Part shown: positions 28,727 through 37,297 of the stretch, in pieces
Layout of the letters: each line of letters begins with the position of its first letter
Position numbering within the stretch: the stretch's first letter is position 1
NCBI RefSeq assembly: GCF_000631985.1
Contig: NZ_JFYN01000001.1
Span: 248,001-312,000 of the forward strand
From: Pseudomonas sp. RIT288
GTDB lineage: Bacteria; Pseudomonadota; Gammaproteobacteria; Pseudomonadales; Pseudomonadaceae
DNA: 64,000 bases
Direction: 5' to 3'
Translations under genes and position numbers: made by a program
Notes under the pieces: model-generated
Database searches by the model: none
What the model saw: the letters and a program-made list of their open reading frames with translations, nothing else
What the model was told of the DNA's origin: nothing

Positions 28727-28754
28727 TTGCCAATAATTCATTACAACCTATTAT
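28727..28754 (+). promoter_or_regulatory. Sigma-70-type promoter of the peptide gene cluster
   Basis: TTGCCA (-35, 5/6 match) and TATTAT (-10, 5/6 match) are separated by 16 bp. Transcription would start near 28761, about 49 bp before the peptide ATG. The region is clearly more A/T-rich than the surrounding genome. Confidence 0.6.
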
Positions 28755-28759
28755 TAAGT

Positions 28760-28778
28760 TGTCACCACGACGGTGACA
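28760..28778. promoter_or_regulatory. Inverted repeat at the predicted transcription start
   Basis: Seven-bp perfect arms TGTCACC and GGTGACA with a 5-bp spacer ACGAC, directly downstream of the -10 box. It could be a repressor operator or a 5-prime leader hairpin of the peptide mRNA. Confidence 0.45.
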
Positions 28779-28809
28779 TTCACTCTCAATGAACAAGGAG
28801 TTCATACTT

Positions 28810-28881
28810 ATGAAAGCAATTACTCTGGAAACCAACAAAATCGCAAACCTGGCCTTCCTGGTTGCGCCTAAAGCCCGCTAA
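28810..28881 (+). CDS. 23-residue peptide; candidate modified-peptide precursor
   Basis: ATG at 28810, TAA at 28879-28881. The product begins MKAITLETNK and ends VAPKAR; between them is the hydrophobic IANLAFL. Translation signals are strong: AAGGAG at 28795-28800, 9 bp before the ATG, behind a good promoter. It has no Cys, Ser, Trp, Tyr, His or Gly; possible modification sites are Thr5, Thr8, Asn9, Asn13, Lys2/10/21, Glu7 and Phe16. It directly precedes a SagB-type dehydrogenase, an AurF-type diiron oxygenase and an exporter, with a hairpin in between, the layout of a precursor-peptide operon. PqqA has a similar length but a different sequence. It could instead be a leader peptide for attenuation, though no codon run supports that. 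Confidence 0.65.
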   Translation: MKAITLETNKIANLAFLVAPKAR

Positions 28882-28888
28882 GTGAGCC

Positions 28889-28922
28889 AGAACGCTGGGG
28901 AGTGCCGGCACCCCAGCGTTCT
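28889..28922 (+). terminator. Intercistronic hairpin, possible partial terminator
   Basis: A perfect 12-bp stem AGAACGCTGGGG / CCCCAGCGTTCT encloses the loop AGTGCCGGCA, 7 bp after the peptide stop. The tail TTTCGACCCTTTTT is only moderately T-rich, so read-through is likely. Such hairpins protect the upstream short mRNA and lower expression of downstream enzymes relative to the peptide. Confidence 0.72.
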
Positions 28923-28954
28923 TTCGACCCTTTTTCCAGAGCGATCAATACAAC

Positions 28955-30028
28955 ATGCACATCAATCCTTATTTATTCATATTGCCGCGCACACCCGGGC
29001 AAATTGTCTGGAACTATAAAGATCACACCCAGCACGAACTTGACCTGACTTACTCTTGTCGACTTGCACAACTTATCAATAACCCGGAACAGTTCGACAG
29101 ACGCAACATAATAGACTCACAACTTCTGAACGCGGGCATATTAACCGTTGCAAAAATAGACAGTCCGCCATGGGGCTGGGATGAATTGTCGAAGATTTAT
29201 CATATTGGCACCCAGAACATTCCCTGCGAACAGATACCCCAGAATATTCAAGAGTGGTCCAGGCAATACCTGAACCATTGCAGCGCCGTGCTGACCACAC
29301 CGGCACCCGCGCAAGATCGCCCGATCCATCAAGACAAAGCTCTGATCACCCTGCCCGCCTCTGCGGCCCTGACCGTCGCCAGCCTGGGCAATGTCCTGCG
29401 CCTGAGAAAAACCTGCCGCTCCTTCACTGGCGCAGCGATCACGCTCAATGACGTCGGCACGCTGCTGTACCTCTCGCTGGGTTTTCTTCGCCATCGCGAC
29501 AATGACCGCGACGAGAGCATCGCCGAGGGCCTCGGCGCCCGTCGCAGCAGCCCGTCGGGTGGCGGATTGAATGCCTGCGAAGGTTTTCTCCTGGCTCGCA
29601 ATATCGAAGGCCTGAAACCGGGCATCTATGCCTATCACCCGGCAGAACACGCACTCAGCCGAGTCAATCCCTTGCCCGACCCCGCGCTGGGTCATTTGCT
29701 GGCGGGCCAGCATTTCATCAATAACCTGCCGCTAGGTCTGTTCATCACCGCACGCTTCGACAAACTCTGGTGGAAGTATGAACACTCGCGCGCCTATCGC
29801 ATGGCGTTCGTCGAGGCGGGTCACCTGTCGCAGACCTTTCAACTGGTGGCCACGGCGCTGGGCCTGGGAACGTGGCTGACCGGGGCGTTTGCCGATCGTC
29901 AGGTTGAAGCCCTGCTCAAACTCGAAGGCAGCGCTGAACAACCGTTGTTCTTTGTCGGCTGCGGCGCCAGCGACGGTCAGGCGATGTGTCAGGAAATGCG
30001 CGATTTGTTGCGGGAGACGCGTCCATGA
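28955..30028 (+). CDS. SagB/ThcOx-type FMN-dependent dehydrogenase
   Basis: 357 residues. The N-terminal ~120 residues (LPRTPGQIVWNYKDHTQHEL onward) resemble the extra domain preceding the catalytic part in SagB proteins. From about residue 135 it is a nitroreductase-fold flavoprotein: LRLRKTCRSFTG (FMN-binding Arg), SPSGGGLNACEGFL, GIYAYHP, and WWKYEHSRAYRMAFVEAGH with the Lys274-Tyr275 pair that corresponds to the catalytic Lys-Tyr of McbC-type azoline oxidases. Such enzymes oxidise peptide azolines to azoles, but no YcaO cyclodehydratase is present and the peptide has no Cys or Ser. The first ~350 bases are AT-rich and the Shine-Dalgarno is poor, unlike the peptide gene. Its stop overlaps the next start (ATGA). 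Confidence 0.85.
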   Translation: MHINPYLFILPRTPGQIVWNYKDHTQHELDLTYSCRLAQLINNPEQFDRRNIIDSQLLNAGILTVAKIDSPPWGWDELSKIYHIGTQNIPCEQIPQNIQEWSRQYLNHCSAVLTTPAPAQDRPIHQDKALITLPASAALTVASLGNVLRLRKTCRSFTGAAITLNDVGTLLYLSLGFLRHRDNDRDESIAEGLGARRSSPSGGGLNACEGFLLARNIEGLKPGIYAYHPAEHALSRVNPLPDPALGHLLAGQHFINNLPLGLFITARFDKLWWKYEHSRAYRMAFVEAGHLSQTFQLVATALGLGTWLTGAFADRQVEALLKLEGSAEQPLFFVGCGASDGQAMCQEMRDLLRETRP

Positions 30029-31002
30029 GCGCACCAACCGCGGATCAGCCCGAAGCGCCAGAGCCCTCGGCGCTTCGATTCACCCTCGGCGATTGGGACA
30101 ACCACGCTTCGGTACGCACCAGTCGGCACGACTACCAGTTACCCGCAGACCTGCCGTTGCAACTGCAGACACGCTTCTGGTTTCCGCCGGCATTCCTGCC
30201 GTACCTGTCCCACCCGGCCATCAAAGCTGCAGGTAGCAGGGTCATGCATCGGCTCGCAGCCAGTCACCTGGTGCACTTTCTCGACTACACCACGCTGCTT
30301 GAGCACCGCATCGTCAACCGCGCCGTGGAAACCATAGTCCATGGCGAGTTGCCCGCATACATTCCTTCACGGATGAAAACCGCCGCGCTGCAGCTCTATA
30401 CCGACGAGGGTTATCACGCGCTGTTCTCCCATCGTCTAGCCGAACAGATCGCCGAACTGCATGGTTTCACCGGTCGTCCGCAGATGCCGCTGCGCATTAC
30501 CCGCCTGACCGGTCAGATCGCCCGAACCCCGGAAAGCAAACGCCCGCTGGCATGGTTTCTGCTCGGTTTCGTTTCGGAAACCATCATTGCCCGGGAGCTG
30601 CTGGAGGTGTGTCGAGAAACGTTGGTCAGCAGCGTGAATGACATGTTGCGCGACCATCTCGCTGACGAAGCGCGCCACAGCCGGTTTTTTTCCGAGGTCT
30701 TCCACTACCTCTGGTTGACCCTGAACAGCCGCCAGCGCGCCTTCGCGGCCAGAACCTTGCTGGAGACCCTGGCGACCTTCTTCGAAGTCGACGAGCAATG
30801 GCTGCACCAAAGCCTGCGCCGCGCCGGCATTGGCGAAGGCGCGATCAAGGAAATCCTCGGCAGCCTGACCAACGAACAGGCCAGCCGCCAGCGTGCCAGA
30901 TCCGGAGCCACGGCCACGCTTGCCGCACTCGAAAGGGCCGGATTCTTCGCGCTACCCAACAACCGCAAACTTTTCGCCAAGGCAGGACTGATCGATGCTT
31001 GA
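30025..31002 (+). CDS. AurF-type diiron oxygenase
   Basis: 325 residues from the ATG overlapping the upstream stop; a further in-frame ATG at 29986 lies inside the upstream gene and is rejected. The fold is the helical p-aminobenzoate N-oxygenase AurF family. All seven expected iron ligands are visible: Glu93, Glu128-x-x-His131, Glu185, and His211-x3-Glu215-x2-His218 (HLADEARH). The spacings closely follow AurF (101, 136, 139, 196, 223, 227, 230). AurF oxidises aryl amines to nitro groups; relatives act on carrier-bound amino acids. Here the likely substrate is an amino acid or peptide amine made accessible by the neighbouring enzyme. It overlaps the exporter gene by 8 bp. Confidence 0.85.
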   Translation: MSAPTADQPEAPEPSALRFTLGDWDNHASVRTSRHDYQLPADLPLQLQTRFWFPPAFLPYLSHPAIKAAGSRVMHRLAASHLVHFLDYTTLLEHRIVNRAVETIVHGELPAYIPSRMKTAALQLYTDEGYHALFSHRLAEQIAELHGFTGRPQMPLRITRLTGQIARTPESKRPLAWFLLGFVSETIIARELLEVCRETLVSSVNDMLRDHLADEARHSRFFSEVFHYLWLTLNSRQRAFAARTLLETLATFFEVDEQWLHQSLRRAGIGEGAIKEILGSLTNEQASRQRARSGATATLAALERAGFFALPNNRKLFAKAGLIDA

Positions 31003-32227
31003 AGGAAGAACGGTGGCAACTACCCGACAACGACGCGGGGCGGTAAGTCTGCTTTTGGCCATGGTGCTGCTGGGGGTGTTTCCGCTGGATGTCCTGCTGC
31101 CATCGTTCCCGGCACTGGCCGAACACTTCGCCAGCACCCCGACCGACATCGCCCTGTCGATCAGCCTGTTCGCAGTGGGCATCGCCTTTGCCCAACTGCT
31201 GATCGGGCCGTTGTCCGACGTTATCGGGCGCAAGGGCTTGTTGCTCGCCGGCATGGCTGTCTCGATCCTCGGCGCCATCGGTTGCGTAATGGCCAGTGAC
31301 TACACACTGTTCATGACCTTTCGCATCGTGCAGGCCATCGGCTGCGGCTGTTTCGTCCTGTCACAGGCGCTGGTGCAGGATCTGTTCGAGGGCGCAGAGC
31401 GTGATCGTCTGCGGATCCTGATGGTGACCGCCACCGGGATATTCATCTCGGTGTCACCGCTGGCCGGGACCTTTCTGCAGGCGACCCTGGGCTGGCGTGG
31501 CAGCTTCTGGCTGTTCATCGCTCTGGCGCTTGTAGTGTTGCTCAAGGCCTGGCTTTTTCTGGACAGTGGTCGGCCCGCTGCAAGAGATACACCCATCCAT
31601 TTTCTCAAGGCTTACCGACGGGTGCTGGGGGATTTCGAGTTCGTCGGCTATTGGCTGATCTCGGCTTTCGCGTTCGCCTGCCACTTCTCGTTCATCGTCA
31701 TTTCGCCGTTGATCTTCATGGATCAATTGCAGCTGTCAGCCTACGACTTCTCGCTGATCCTGCTGATCTACGGTGCGGCCTATGTCACTGGCGGGATCGT
31801 CGCCACGCTGCTAAGCCGGCGAATCTCGCCCGGACAGCAAATGGTGGTCGGGCTGAGCCTGATCCTGCTGGCGGGGCTGGTAATGCTGTTCATGGCCAGG
31901 CACCTTGCGCTCTCAGCGGCCACGGTGCTGATTCCGATGTTGATCTGCACCGCCGGCACCACCATCGCACGCCCTGCAGCCACGTCGCGGGCCATGAGCC
32001 TGTTTCCCGAGAATGCCGGCACTTCGGCTTCGGCAGGCAGTACGATCATTTTCATTTGTGGCGGATTGATCAGCGCCTTGATCAGCCTGAGCCCAAGCAA
32101 CCTGCAAACCACCCTCGGCTACTGTTTTGTCCTGCTCAGCTGCATCGCACTGGCGTTGAACAAGCGGATCAGTCATCGCGCCAGAATGATCGAGAGCGGC
32201 ACCATCACGCCCTCTGGCAGCGATTGA
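30995..32227 (+). CDS. Bcr/CflA-type MFS drug/product exporter
   Basis: 410 residues with 12 predicted transmembrane helices. The MFS motif A is LIGPLSDVIGRKGLLLAGM; the start of helix 1 (GVFPLDVLLPSFPALAEHF) is typical of the Bcr/CflA 12-TMS drug:proton antiporters, which export bicyclomycin, sulfonamides and, in some strains, peptides or cysteine. As last gene of the peptide-dehydrogenase-oxygenase operon it probably secretes the product or gives self-resistance. Either the ATG at 30995 (8-bp overlap) or the GTG at 31013 with AAGGA 6 bp upstream could be the start. Confidence 0.88.
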   Translation: MLEGRTVATTRQRRGAVSLLLAMVLLGVFPLDVLLPSFPALAEHFASTPTDIALSISLFAVGIAFAQLLIGPLSDVIGRKGLLLAGMAVSILGAIGCVMASDYTLFMTFRIVQAIGCGCFVLSQALVQDLFEGAERDRLRILMVTATGIFISVSPLAGTFLQATLGWRGSFWLFIALALVVLLKAWLFLDSGRPAARDTPIHFLKAYRRVLGDFEFVGYWLISAFAFACHFSFIVISPLIFMDQLQLSAYDFSLILLIYGAAYVTGGIVATLLSRRISPGQQMVVGLSLILLAGLVMLFMARHLALSAATVLIPMLICTAGTTIARPAATSRAMSLFPENAGTSASAGSTIIFICGGLISALISLSPSNLQTTLGYCFVLLSCIALALNKRISHRARMIESGTITPSGSD

Positions 32228-32484
32228 GCCTGCCGATCGTCATGCCATACGCACCGTCGGCACTGGAACAACGCTTTGCGCCATTCCCTCCAGACGCCAG
32301 CGGTGTAGAATCGGCTGATTCATCGCCATTCATCCCCCGGCGGGTTTATGAGCTCAGGCTGAGGCAAGCGGCGATCCCGCAAAGTCATCGGCAACATCCA
32401 GGACACACGGCCATTTCTGAGTGTTCCAGACGTCAATAGAAGCTCACTCCCTTTTGATACCTGATTAGCCGCCCGGAGTGCTCC

Positions 32485-34326
32485 ATGCCAGATTACCGCT
32501 CGAAAACATCCACCCACGGCCGCAACATGGCCGGCGCCCGCGCACTGTGGCGCGCCACCGGGATGAAAGATGACGACTTCAAGAAGCCGATCATCGCCAT
32601 TGCCAACTCCTTCACCCAGTTCGTGCCGGGCCACGTGCACCTCAAAGACCTCGGTCAACTGGTTGCCCGGGAAATCGAACGCGCCGGTGGTGTAGCGAAA
32701 GAATTCAACACCATCGCCGTGGATGACGGCATTGCCATGGGCCACGACGGCATGCTGTATTCGCTGCCGAGCCGCGAGATCATCGCCGACTCGGTCGAAT
32801 ACATGGTCAACGCTCACTGTGCCGACGCCATCGTCTGCATCTCCAACTGCGACAAGATCACCCCGGGCATGCTGATGGCCGCCCTGCGTCTGAACATTCC
32901 GGTGATCTTCGTGTCCGGCGGCCCGATGGAAGCCGGCAAGACCAAACTCGCTTCCCACGGCCTCGACCTCGTCGACGCCATGGTGATCGCCGCCGACTCC
33001 AGCGCTTCTGACGAGAAGGTTGCCGAGTACGAGCGCAGCGCCTGTCCGACCTGCGGTTCGTGCTCCGGCATGTTCACCGCCAACTCGATGAACTGCCTGA
33101 CTGAAGCCCTCGGTCTCGCACTGCCGGGCAACGGTTCGACCCTGGCGACCCACAGCGACCGCGAGCAGCTGTTCCTGCAGGCTGGCCGCACCATCGTCGA
33201 GCTGTGCAAGCGTTACTACGGCGAGAACGACGAATCCGTGCTGCCGCGCAACATCGCCAATTTCAAGGCGTTCGAGAACGCGATGATGCTCGACATCGCC
33301 ATGGGCGGTTCGACCAACACCATCCTGCACCTGCTGGCTGCCGCCCAGGAAGCCGAGATCGATTTCGATCTGCGCGACATCGACCGTCTCTCGCGCAGCG
33401 TGCCGCAACTGTGCAAGGTCGCGCCGAACATCCAGAAGTACCACATGGAAGACGTGCACCGCGCTGGCGGCATCTTCAGCATCCTCGGTTCCCTTGCTCG
33501 TGGCGGCCTGCTGCACACCGACCTGCCGACCGTGCACAGTCGCAGCATGGAAGAAGCCATCGCCAAGTGGGACATCACCCAGACCACCGACGAAGCCGTG
33601 CATCACTTCTTCAAGGCCGGCCCGGCGGGCATCCCGACCCAGACCGCGTTCAGCCAGTCGACCCGTTGGGAAACCCTGGATGACGACCGTGAAAACGGCT
33701 GCATCCGCAGCTTCGAACACGCTTATTCGAAAGAAGGCGGCCTGGCTGTGCTGTACGGCAACATCGCCCTCGATGGCTGCGTGGTGAAAACCGCCGGCGT
33801 CGACGAGTCGATCCATGTCTTCGAAGGCAACGCGAAGATCTTCGAAAGCCAGGACAGCGCCGTGCGCGGCATCCTCGCCGACGAAGTGAAGGAAGGCGAC
33901 ATCGTCATCATTCGCTACGAAGGCCCGAAAGGCGGCCCGGGCATGCAGGAAATGCTCTACCCGACGTCGTACCTGAAGTCCAAAGGTCTGGGCAAAGCCT
34001 GTGCGTTGCTCACCGACGGTCGTTTCTCCGGCGGTACTTCCGGTCTGTCGATCGGCCACGCTTCACCAGAGGCTGCGGCCGGTGGCGCGATCGGTCTGGT
34101 GCAGGACGGCGACAAAGTGCTGATCGACATCCCGAACCGCTCGATCAACCTGTTGGTCAGCGATGAAGAACTGGCTGCGCGCCGGGTCGAGCAGGACAAG
34201 AAAGGCTGGAAACCGGTCGAGCAGCGTCCACGCAAAGTGACCACCGCCCTGAAGGCCTACGCCCTGCTGGCGACCAGCGCCGACAAGGGTGCGGTGCGCA
34301 ACAAGGCGATGCTCGACGGGCTGTAA
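32485..34326 (+). CDS. ilvD: Dihydroxy-acid dehydratase
   Basis: 613 residues, full length. It dehydrates 2,3-dihydroxy-isovalerate and -3-methylvalerate in valine, leucine and isoleucine synthesis, using an Fe-S cluster. Cluster ligands are in [16 protein letters not shown] and [31 protein letters not shown] and [20 protein letters not shown] are further family signatures. GGAG precedes the ATG by 9 bp. A strong terminator follows. The 257 bp upstream hold no gene. Confidence 0.97.
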   Translation: MPDYRSKTSTHGRNMAGARALWRATGMKDDDFKKPIIAIANSFTQFVPGHVHLKDLGQLVAREIERAGGVAKEFNTIAVDDGIAMGHDGMLYSLPSREIIADSVEYMVNAHCADAIVCISNCDKITPGMLMAALRLNIPVIFVSGGPMEAGKTKLASHGLDLVDAMVIAADSSASDEKVAEYERSACPTCGSCSGMFTANSMNCLTEALGLALPGNGSTLATHSDREQLFLQAGRTIVELCKRYYGENDESVLPRNIANFKAFENAMMLDIAMGGSTNTILHLLAAAQEAEIDFDLRDIDRLSRSVPQLCKVAPNIQKYHMEDVHRAGGIFSILGSLARGGLLHTDLPTVHSRSMEEAIAKWDITQTTDEAVHHFFKAGPAGIPTQTAFSQSTRWETLDDDRENGCIRSFEHAYSKEGGLAVLYGNIALDGCVVKTAGVDESIHVFEGNAKIFESQDSAVRGILADEVKEGDIVIIRYEGPKGGPGMQEMLYPTSYLKSKGLGKACALLTDGRFSGGTSGLSIGHASPEAAAGGAIGLVQDGDKVLIDIPNRSINLLVSDEELAARRVEQDKKGWKPVEQRPRKVTTALKAYALLATSADKGAVRNKAMLDGL

Positions 34327-34344
34327 GCTTCAAGCGTCGAACAC

Positions 34345-34377
34345 AAAAATGCCCCGCCTGAGTGCGGGGCATTTTTT
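34345..34377 (+). terminator. Rho-independent terminator of ilvD
   Basis: AAAAATGCCCCGC and GCGGGGCATTTTTT pair around CTGAGT, ending in a T run, 18 bp after the ilvD stop. Confidence 0.93.
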
Positions 34378-34411
34378 GTCTGACCGAGATCCCAAAGTCA
34401 CTGAAGATCAA

Positions 34412-34500
34412 ACTGTGGGAGCGAGCCTGCTCGCGAATGCGGTATGTCAGAAAAGAAGAGGGTGACTGACACTACGCTTTCGCGAGCAGGCTCGCTCCCA
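34412..34500. repeat. REP element, family C (inverted pair)
   Basis: TGTGGGAGCGAGCCTGCTCG and CGAGCAGGCTCGCTCCCA in inverted orientation with about 45 bp between, in the convergent ilvD/pchP gap. Confidence 0.87.
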
Positions 34501-34517
34501 AACTGGCCCTGTGTGGC

Positions 34518-35573
34518 TTACTGAATGTCCTCGGGTTTAACGATCACCCAGTTCTTGTCCGCCGTCACCGGCAACCCTTCCTTGGCCTGCGCCGCTGCGT
34601 GCTTGGCCATCATGCCGTTGAGCTGGGTCATGTATTTGTCCTTGCGGTTGACCCACAAGTGAATGCCGCCCTTGGCTACATCCACATCGTGGAACAGCAT
34701 GTAGCCGTCGCTGCTCGGGGTATCGCCGCCCACCAGTACCGGTTTTTTCCACTCATCGATGTAGGTCAGGATCGCCGCGTGCTTGCCGGCCATCCAGGTC
34801 GCCGGGGTCCACAGGTACGGGGTCAGCTCGAGGCCGAGGTTGGCCTTCTCGTCATACTTGCCAGCGGTGATCTGCTTACGCGCAGTAGTCAGCTCGCCGG
34901 TTTCGCGGTTCTTCAGCAACGTGGTCACGCCGATCACGTTCTGCGGTTTGACGTTGTAGCCGTACTTCGGATCAGCCGCGACCATGCGCACCAGTTCCTC
35001 CGAGGCGGCGGTCATCACGTAGACCTCGATGCCGTTCTCCATCAGCTTGTTGTACAGCTCTTGCTGGCCGGTGAAGATCTTCGGCGGATTGACGTCGAGC
35101 TTCTTCACCAAATCGCCTTCGTAATAAGTCGCCGGCACCGGTTTGCCCGACGCCATCAGCTCATCGACGTAACCTTTGAGCTCCTTGAGGGTGAAGCCGG
35201 AGAACACCTGCGCTACCCATGGGTAGCAGACCATGTCGTCGACTTCGCACAGGCGATAGTAGTAACTGAACAAGCTTTCCTTGTGGTCGGCGGTGTCTTT
35301 GAACGGCATCAGTTTCAGGGAGGGATCGAGTTTTTCGCGGGTGATCAGGCCCTTGTTTTCCATGAACGGCAACAACGACTCTTCGAGGTCGTAGCGGTAA
35401 CTGGTGTTGTCCATGTCGAACACCGCGTAATTACCTTTGTTGGCGTTGGCCGCGATCATCGCGTCCAGTGCCTTGGCCTGATCCGCCGGCCAGTGCTTCA
35501 GGTCGGTGGCGAATGCATGAGCGGCCAAGCCCAATCCAAGAACCACAGCGAGCATTTTCGGTGCGAACTTCAT
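34518..35573 (-). CDS. pchP: Phosphorylcholine phosphatase, HAD superfamily, periplasmic
   Basis: 351 residues with a Sec signal peptide (MKFAPKMLAVVLGLGLAAHA, cut near residue 22). HAD motif I is DMDNT (Asp53 nucleophile, Asp55), motif II is in VMTAASEE, and motif III is GGDTPSSDGYM. These match P. aeruginosa PchP, a Mg/Zn-dependent enzyme that releases choline from phosphorylcholine made by phospholipase C and that is inducible by choline and betaine. Length and motifs agree with that family. It stands alone between a REP and a divergent transporter. Confidence 0.87.
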   Translation of the reverse strand: MKFAPKMLAVVLGLGLAAHAFATDLKHWPADQAKALDAMIAANANKGNYAVFDMDNTSYRYDLEESLLPFMENKGLITREKLDPSLKLMPFKDTADHKESLFSYYYRLCEVDDMVCYPWVAQVFSGFTLKELKGYVDELMASGKPVPATYYEGDLVKKLDVNPPKIFTGQQELYNKLMENGIEVYVMTAASEELVRMVAADPKYGYNVKPQNVIGVTTLLKNRETGELTTARKQITAGKYDEKANLGLELTPYLWTPATWMAGKHAAILTYIDEWKKPVLVGGDTPSSDGYMLFHDVDVAKGGIHLWVNRKDKYMTQLNGMMAKHAAAQAKEGLPVTADKNWVIVKPEDIQ

Positions 35574-35814
35574 CGGCGTTTTCTCCCTGACTGAAAGACA
35601 TCGACGCTAACAAATAAGTGTGACAGTCCCCGTCTGTCAGCGACCGCTTACGTCTCCTCAACGCCAGTTGCATTGCCGAGAGCGACAAGCGCTTATTCCA
35701 AAAACGACGGATGACCTGCAATTTCGGTATTAATTCATTGGAAATCAAACTGTTAGGCTTGCCGGTTCGCAGTTGCCCCCGAAGGCGACTGGCACAAGTC
35801 TTATCGGAGTCTTC

Positions 35815-37206
35815 ATGAATCTGCCGCTGATCCTCAATCTGCTGGTGTTCCTCGCCCTGCTCTTCGGTCTGGCGCAAACCCGCCACACGACGTGGAGCCT
35901 GGCGAAAAAAGTCCTGCTCGCGCTGGTGCTCGGCGTAGCCTTCGGTGTTGCCCTGCACACTGTTTACGGAGCCGGCAACCCGGTACTGAAAGCCTCGATA
36001 GGCTGGTTCGATCTGGTCGGCAACGGTTACGTGCAACTGCTGCAAATGATCGTGATCCCGCTGGTGTTCGCCTCGATCCTCAGCGCGGTTGCACGTCTGC
36101 ACAACGCGTCGTCGCTGGGCAAGATCAGCTTCCTGACCATCGGCACCCTGCTGTTCACTACCGCGATTGCGGCGCTGATCGGCATCGGCCTGACTAACCT
36201 GTTCGGCCTCACCGCCGAAGGCCTGGTCGCCGGCACGCAGGAAATGGCCCGCCTGCAAACCATCCAGACCGACTACGCCGGCAAGGTTGCCGACCTGAAT
36301 GTGCCGCAGCTGCTGCTGTCGTTCATTCCGCAGAACCCGTTCGCCGACCTGGCGCGGGCCAAGCCGACTTCGATCATCAGCGTGGTGATTTTCGCGGCGT
36401 TCCTCGGGGTTGCAGCACTGCAACTGCTCAAGGATGACGTCGAAAAAGGTCAGAAAGTGATCAACGCCATCGACACTCTGCAAGCCTGGGTGATGCGTCT
36501 GGTGCGTCTGGTGATGAAGCTGACCCCTTACGGCGTGCTGGCGCTGATGACCAAAGTGGTGGCCGGTTCCAATCTGCAGGACATCATCAAGCTCGGCAGT
36601 TTCGTCGTGGTCTCGTACCTCGGTCTGGGCCTGATGTTCGTGATACACGGCCTGCTGGTGTCGGCGGCCGGGATCAACCCGGTGCGTTTCTTCCGCAAGA
36701 TCTGGCCGGTGCTGACGTTCGCGTTCACCAGCCGATCCAGCGCGGCGAGCATTCCGCTGAGCATCGAAGCGCAGACCCGTCGCCTGGGTATTCCGCAGTC
36801 GATCGCCAGTTTCGCCGCCTCGTTCGGTGCGACCATCGGCCAGAACGGTTGCGCAGGTCTGTACCCGGCGATGTTGGCGGTGATGGTTGCACCAACGGTC
36901 GGCATCAACCCGCTGGATCCGCTGTGGATCGCGACGCTGGTGGCGATTGTCACCCTGAGCTCGGCCGGTGTGGCCGGTGTTGGTGGCGGCGCGACGTTCG
37001 CGGCACTGATCGTGCTGCCGGCGATGGGCTTGCCGGTGTCGCTAGTGGCGCTGCTGATTTCGGTTGAGCCGCTGATCGACATGGGTCGTACGGCGTTGAA
37101 CGTGAGTGGTTCGATCACCGCCGGTGCGATTACCAGTCAAGTGATGCAGCAGACAGATAAAGCGCTGCTGGATGCGGATGAGCACGCGGAGCTGGCTCAG
37201 ACTTGA
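35815..37206 (+). CDS. tcyP: Cation:dicarboxylate symporter-family transporter, probable L-cystine transporter TcyP
   Basis: 463 residues from [12 protein letters not shown], which has CGGAG about 8 bp upstream; an in-frame ATG 14 codons earlier is less likely. It is a glutamate-transporter-fold (DAACS) protein: [19 protein letters not shown] is the serine-rich hairpin and [20 protein letters not shown] replaces the NMDGT loop, which together with the N-terminus points to the TcyP/YdjN cystine branch. Sodium- or proton-coupled uptake at the inner membrane. Alone in the divergent space from pchP. Confidence 0.87.
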   Translation: MNLPLILNLLVFLALLFGLAQTRHTTWSLAKKVLLALVLGVAFGVALHTVYGAGNPVLKASIGWFDLVGNGYVQLLQMIVIPLVFASILSAVARLHNASSLGKISFLTIGTLLFTTAIAALIGIGLTNLFGLTAEGLVAGTQEMARLQTIQTDYAGKVADLNVPQLLLSFIPQNPFADLARAKPTSIISVVIFAAFLGVAALQLLKDDVEKGQKVINAIDTLQAWVMRLVRLVMKLTPYGVLALMTKVVAGSNLQDIIKLGSFVVVSYLGLGLMFVIHGLLVSAAGINPVRFFRKIWPVLTFAFTSRSSAASIPLSIEAQTRRLGIPQSIASFAASFGATIGQNGCAGLYPAMLAVMVAPTVGINPLDPLWIATLVAIVTLSSAGVAGVGGGATFAALIVLPAMGLPVSLVALLISVEPLIDMGRTALNVSGSITAGAITSQVMQQTDKALLDADEHAELAQT

Positions 37207-37220
37207 TGTAAAGCAAGACC

Positions 37221-37297
37221 AAAAGATCGCAGGCTTCGCCAGCTCCTACAGGGAAAATGCACAAACCTTGTAGGAGCTGCCGCAGGCTGCGATCTTT
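37221..37297. repeat. REP element, family A (inverted pair)
   Basis: AAAAGATCGCAGGCTTCGCC then AGCTCCTACA and the inverted partner; its last bases touch the folA stop codon. Confidence 0.86.

Noticed and set aside
28810..28881. Peptide as a PqqA homologue
   Set aside because: Length is similar but the conserved Glu-x3-Tyr of PqqA is absent and no pqqB-E genes follow.
32228..32484. Possible small gene or leader peptide upstream of ilvD
   Set aside because: No short frame has a Shine-Dalgarno or a run of branched-chain codons, and no attenuator hairpin is seen.
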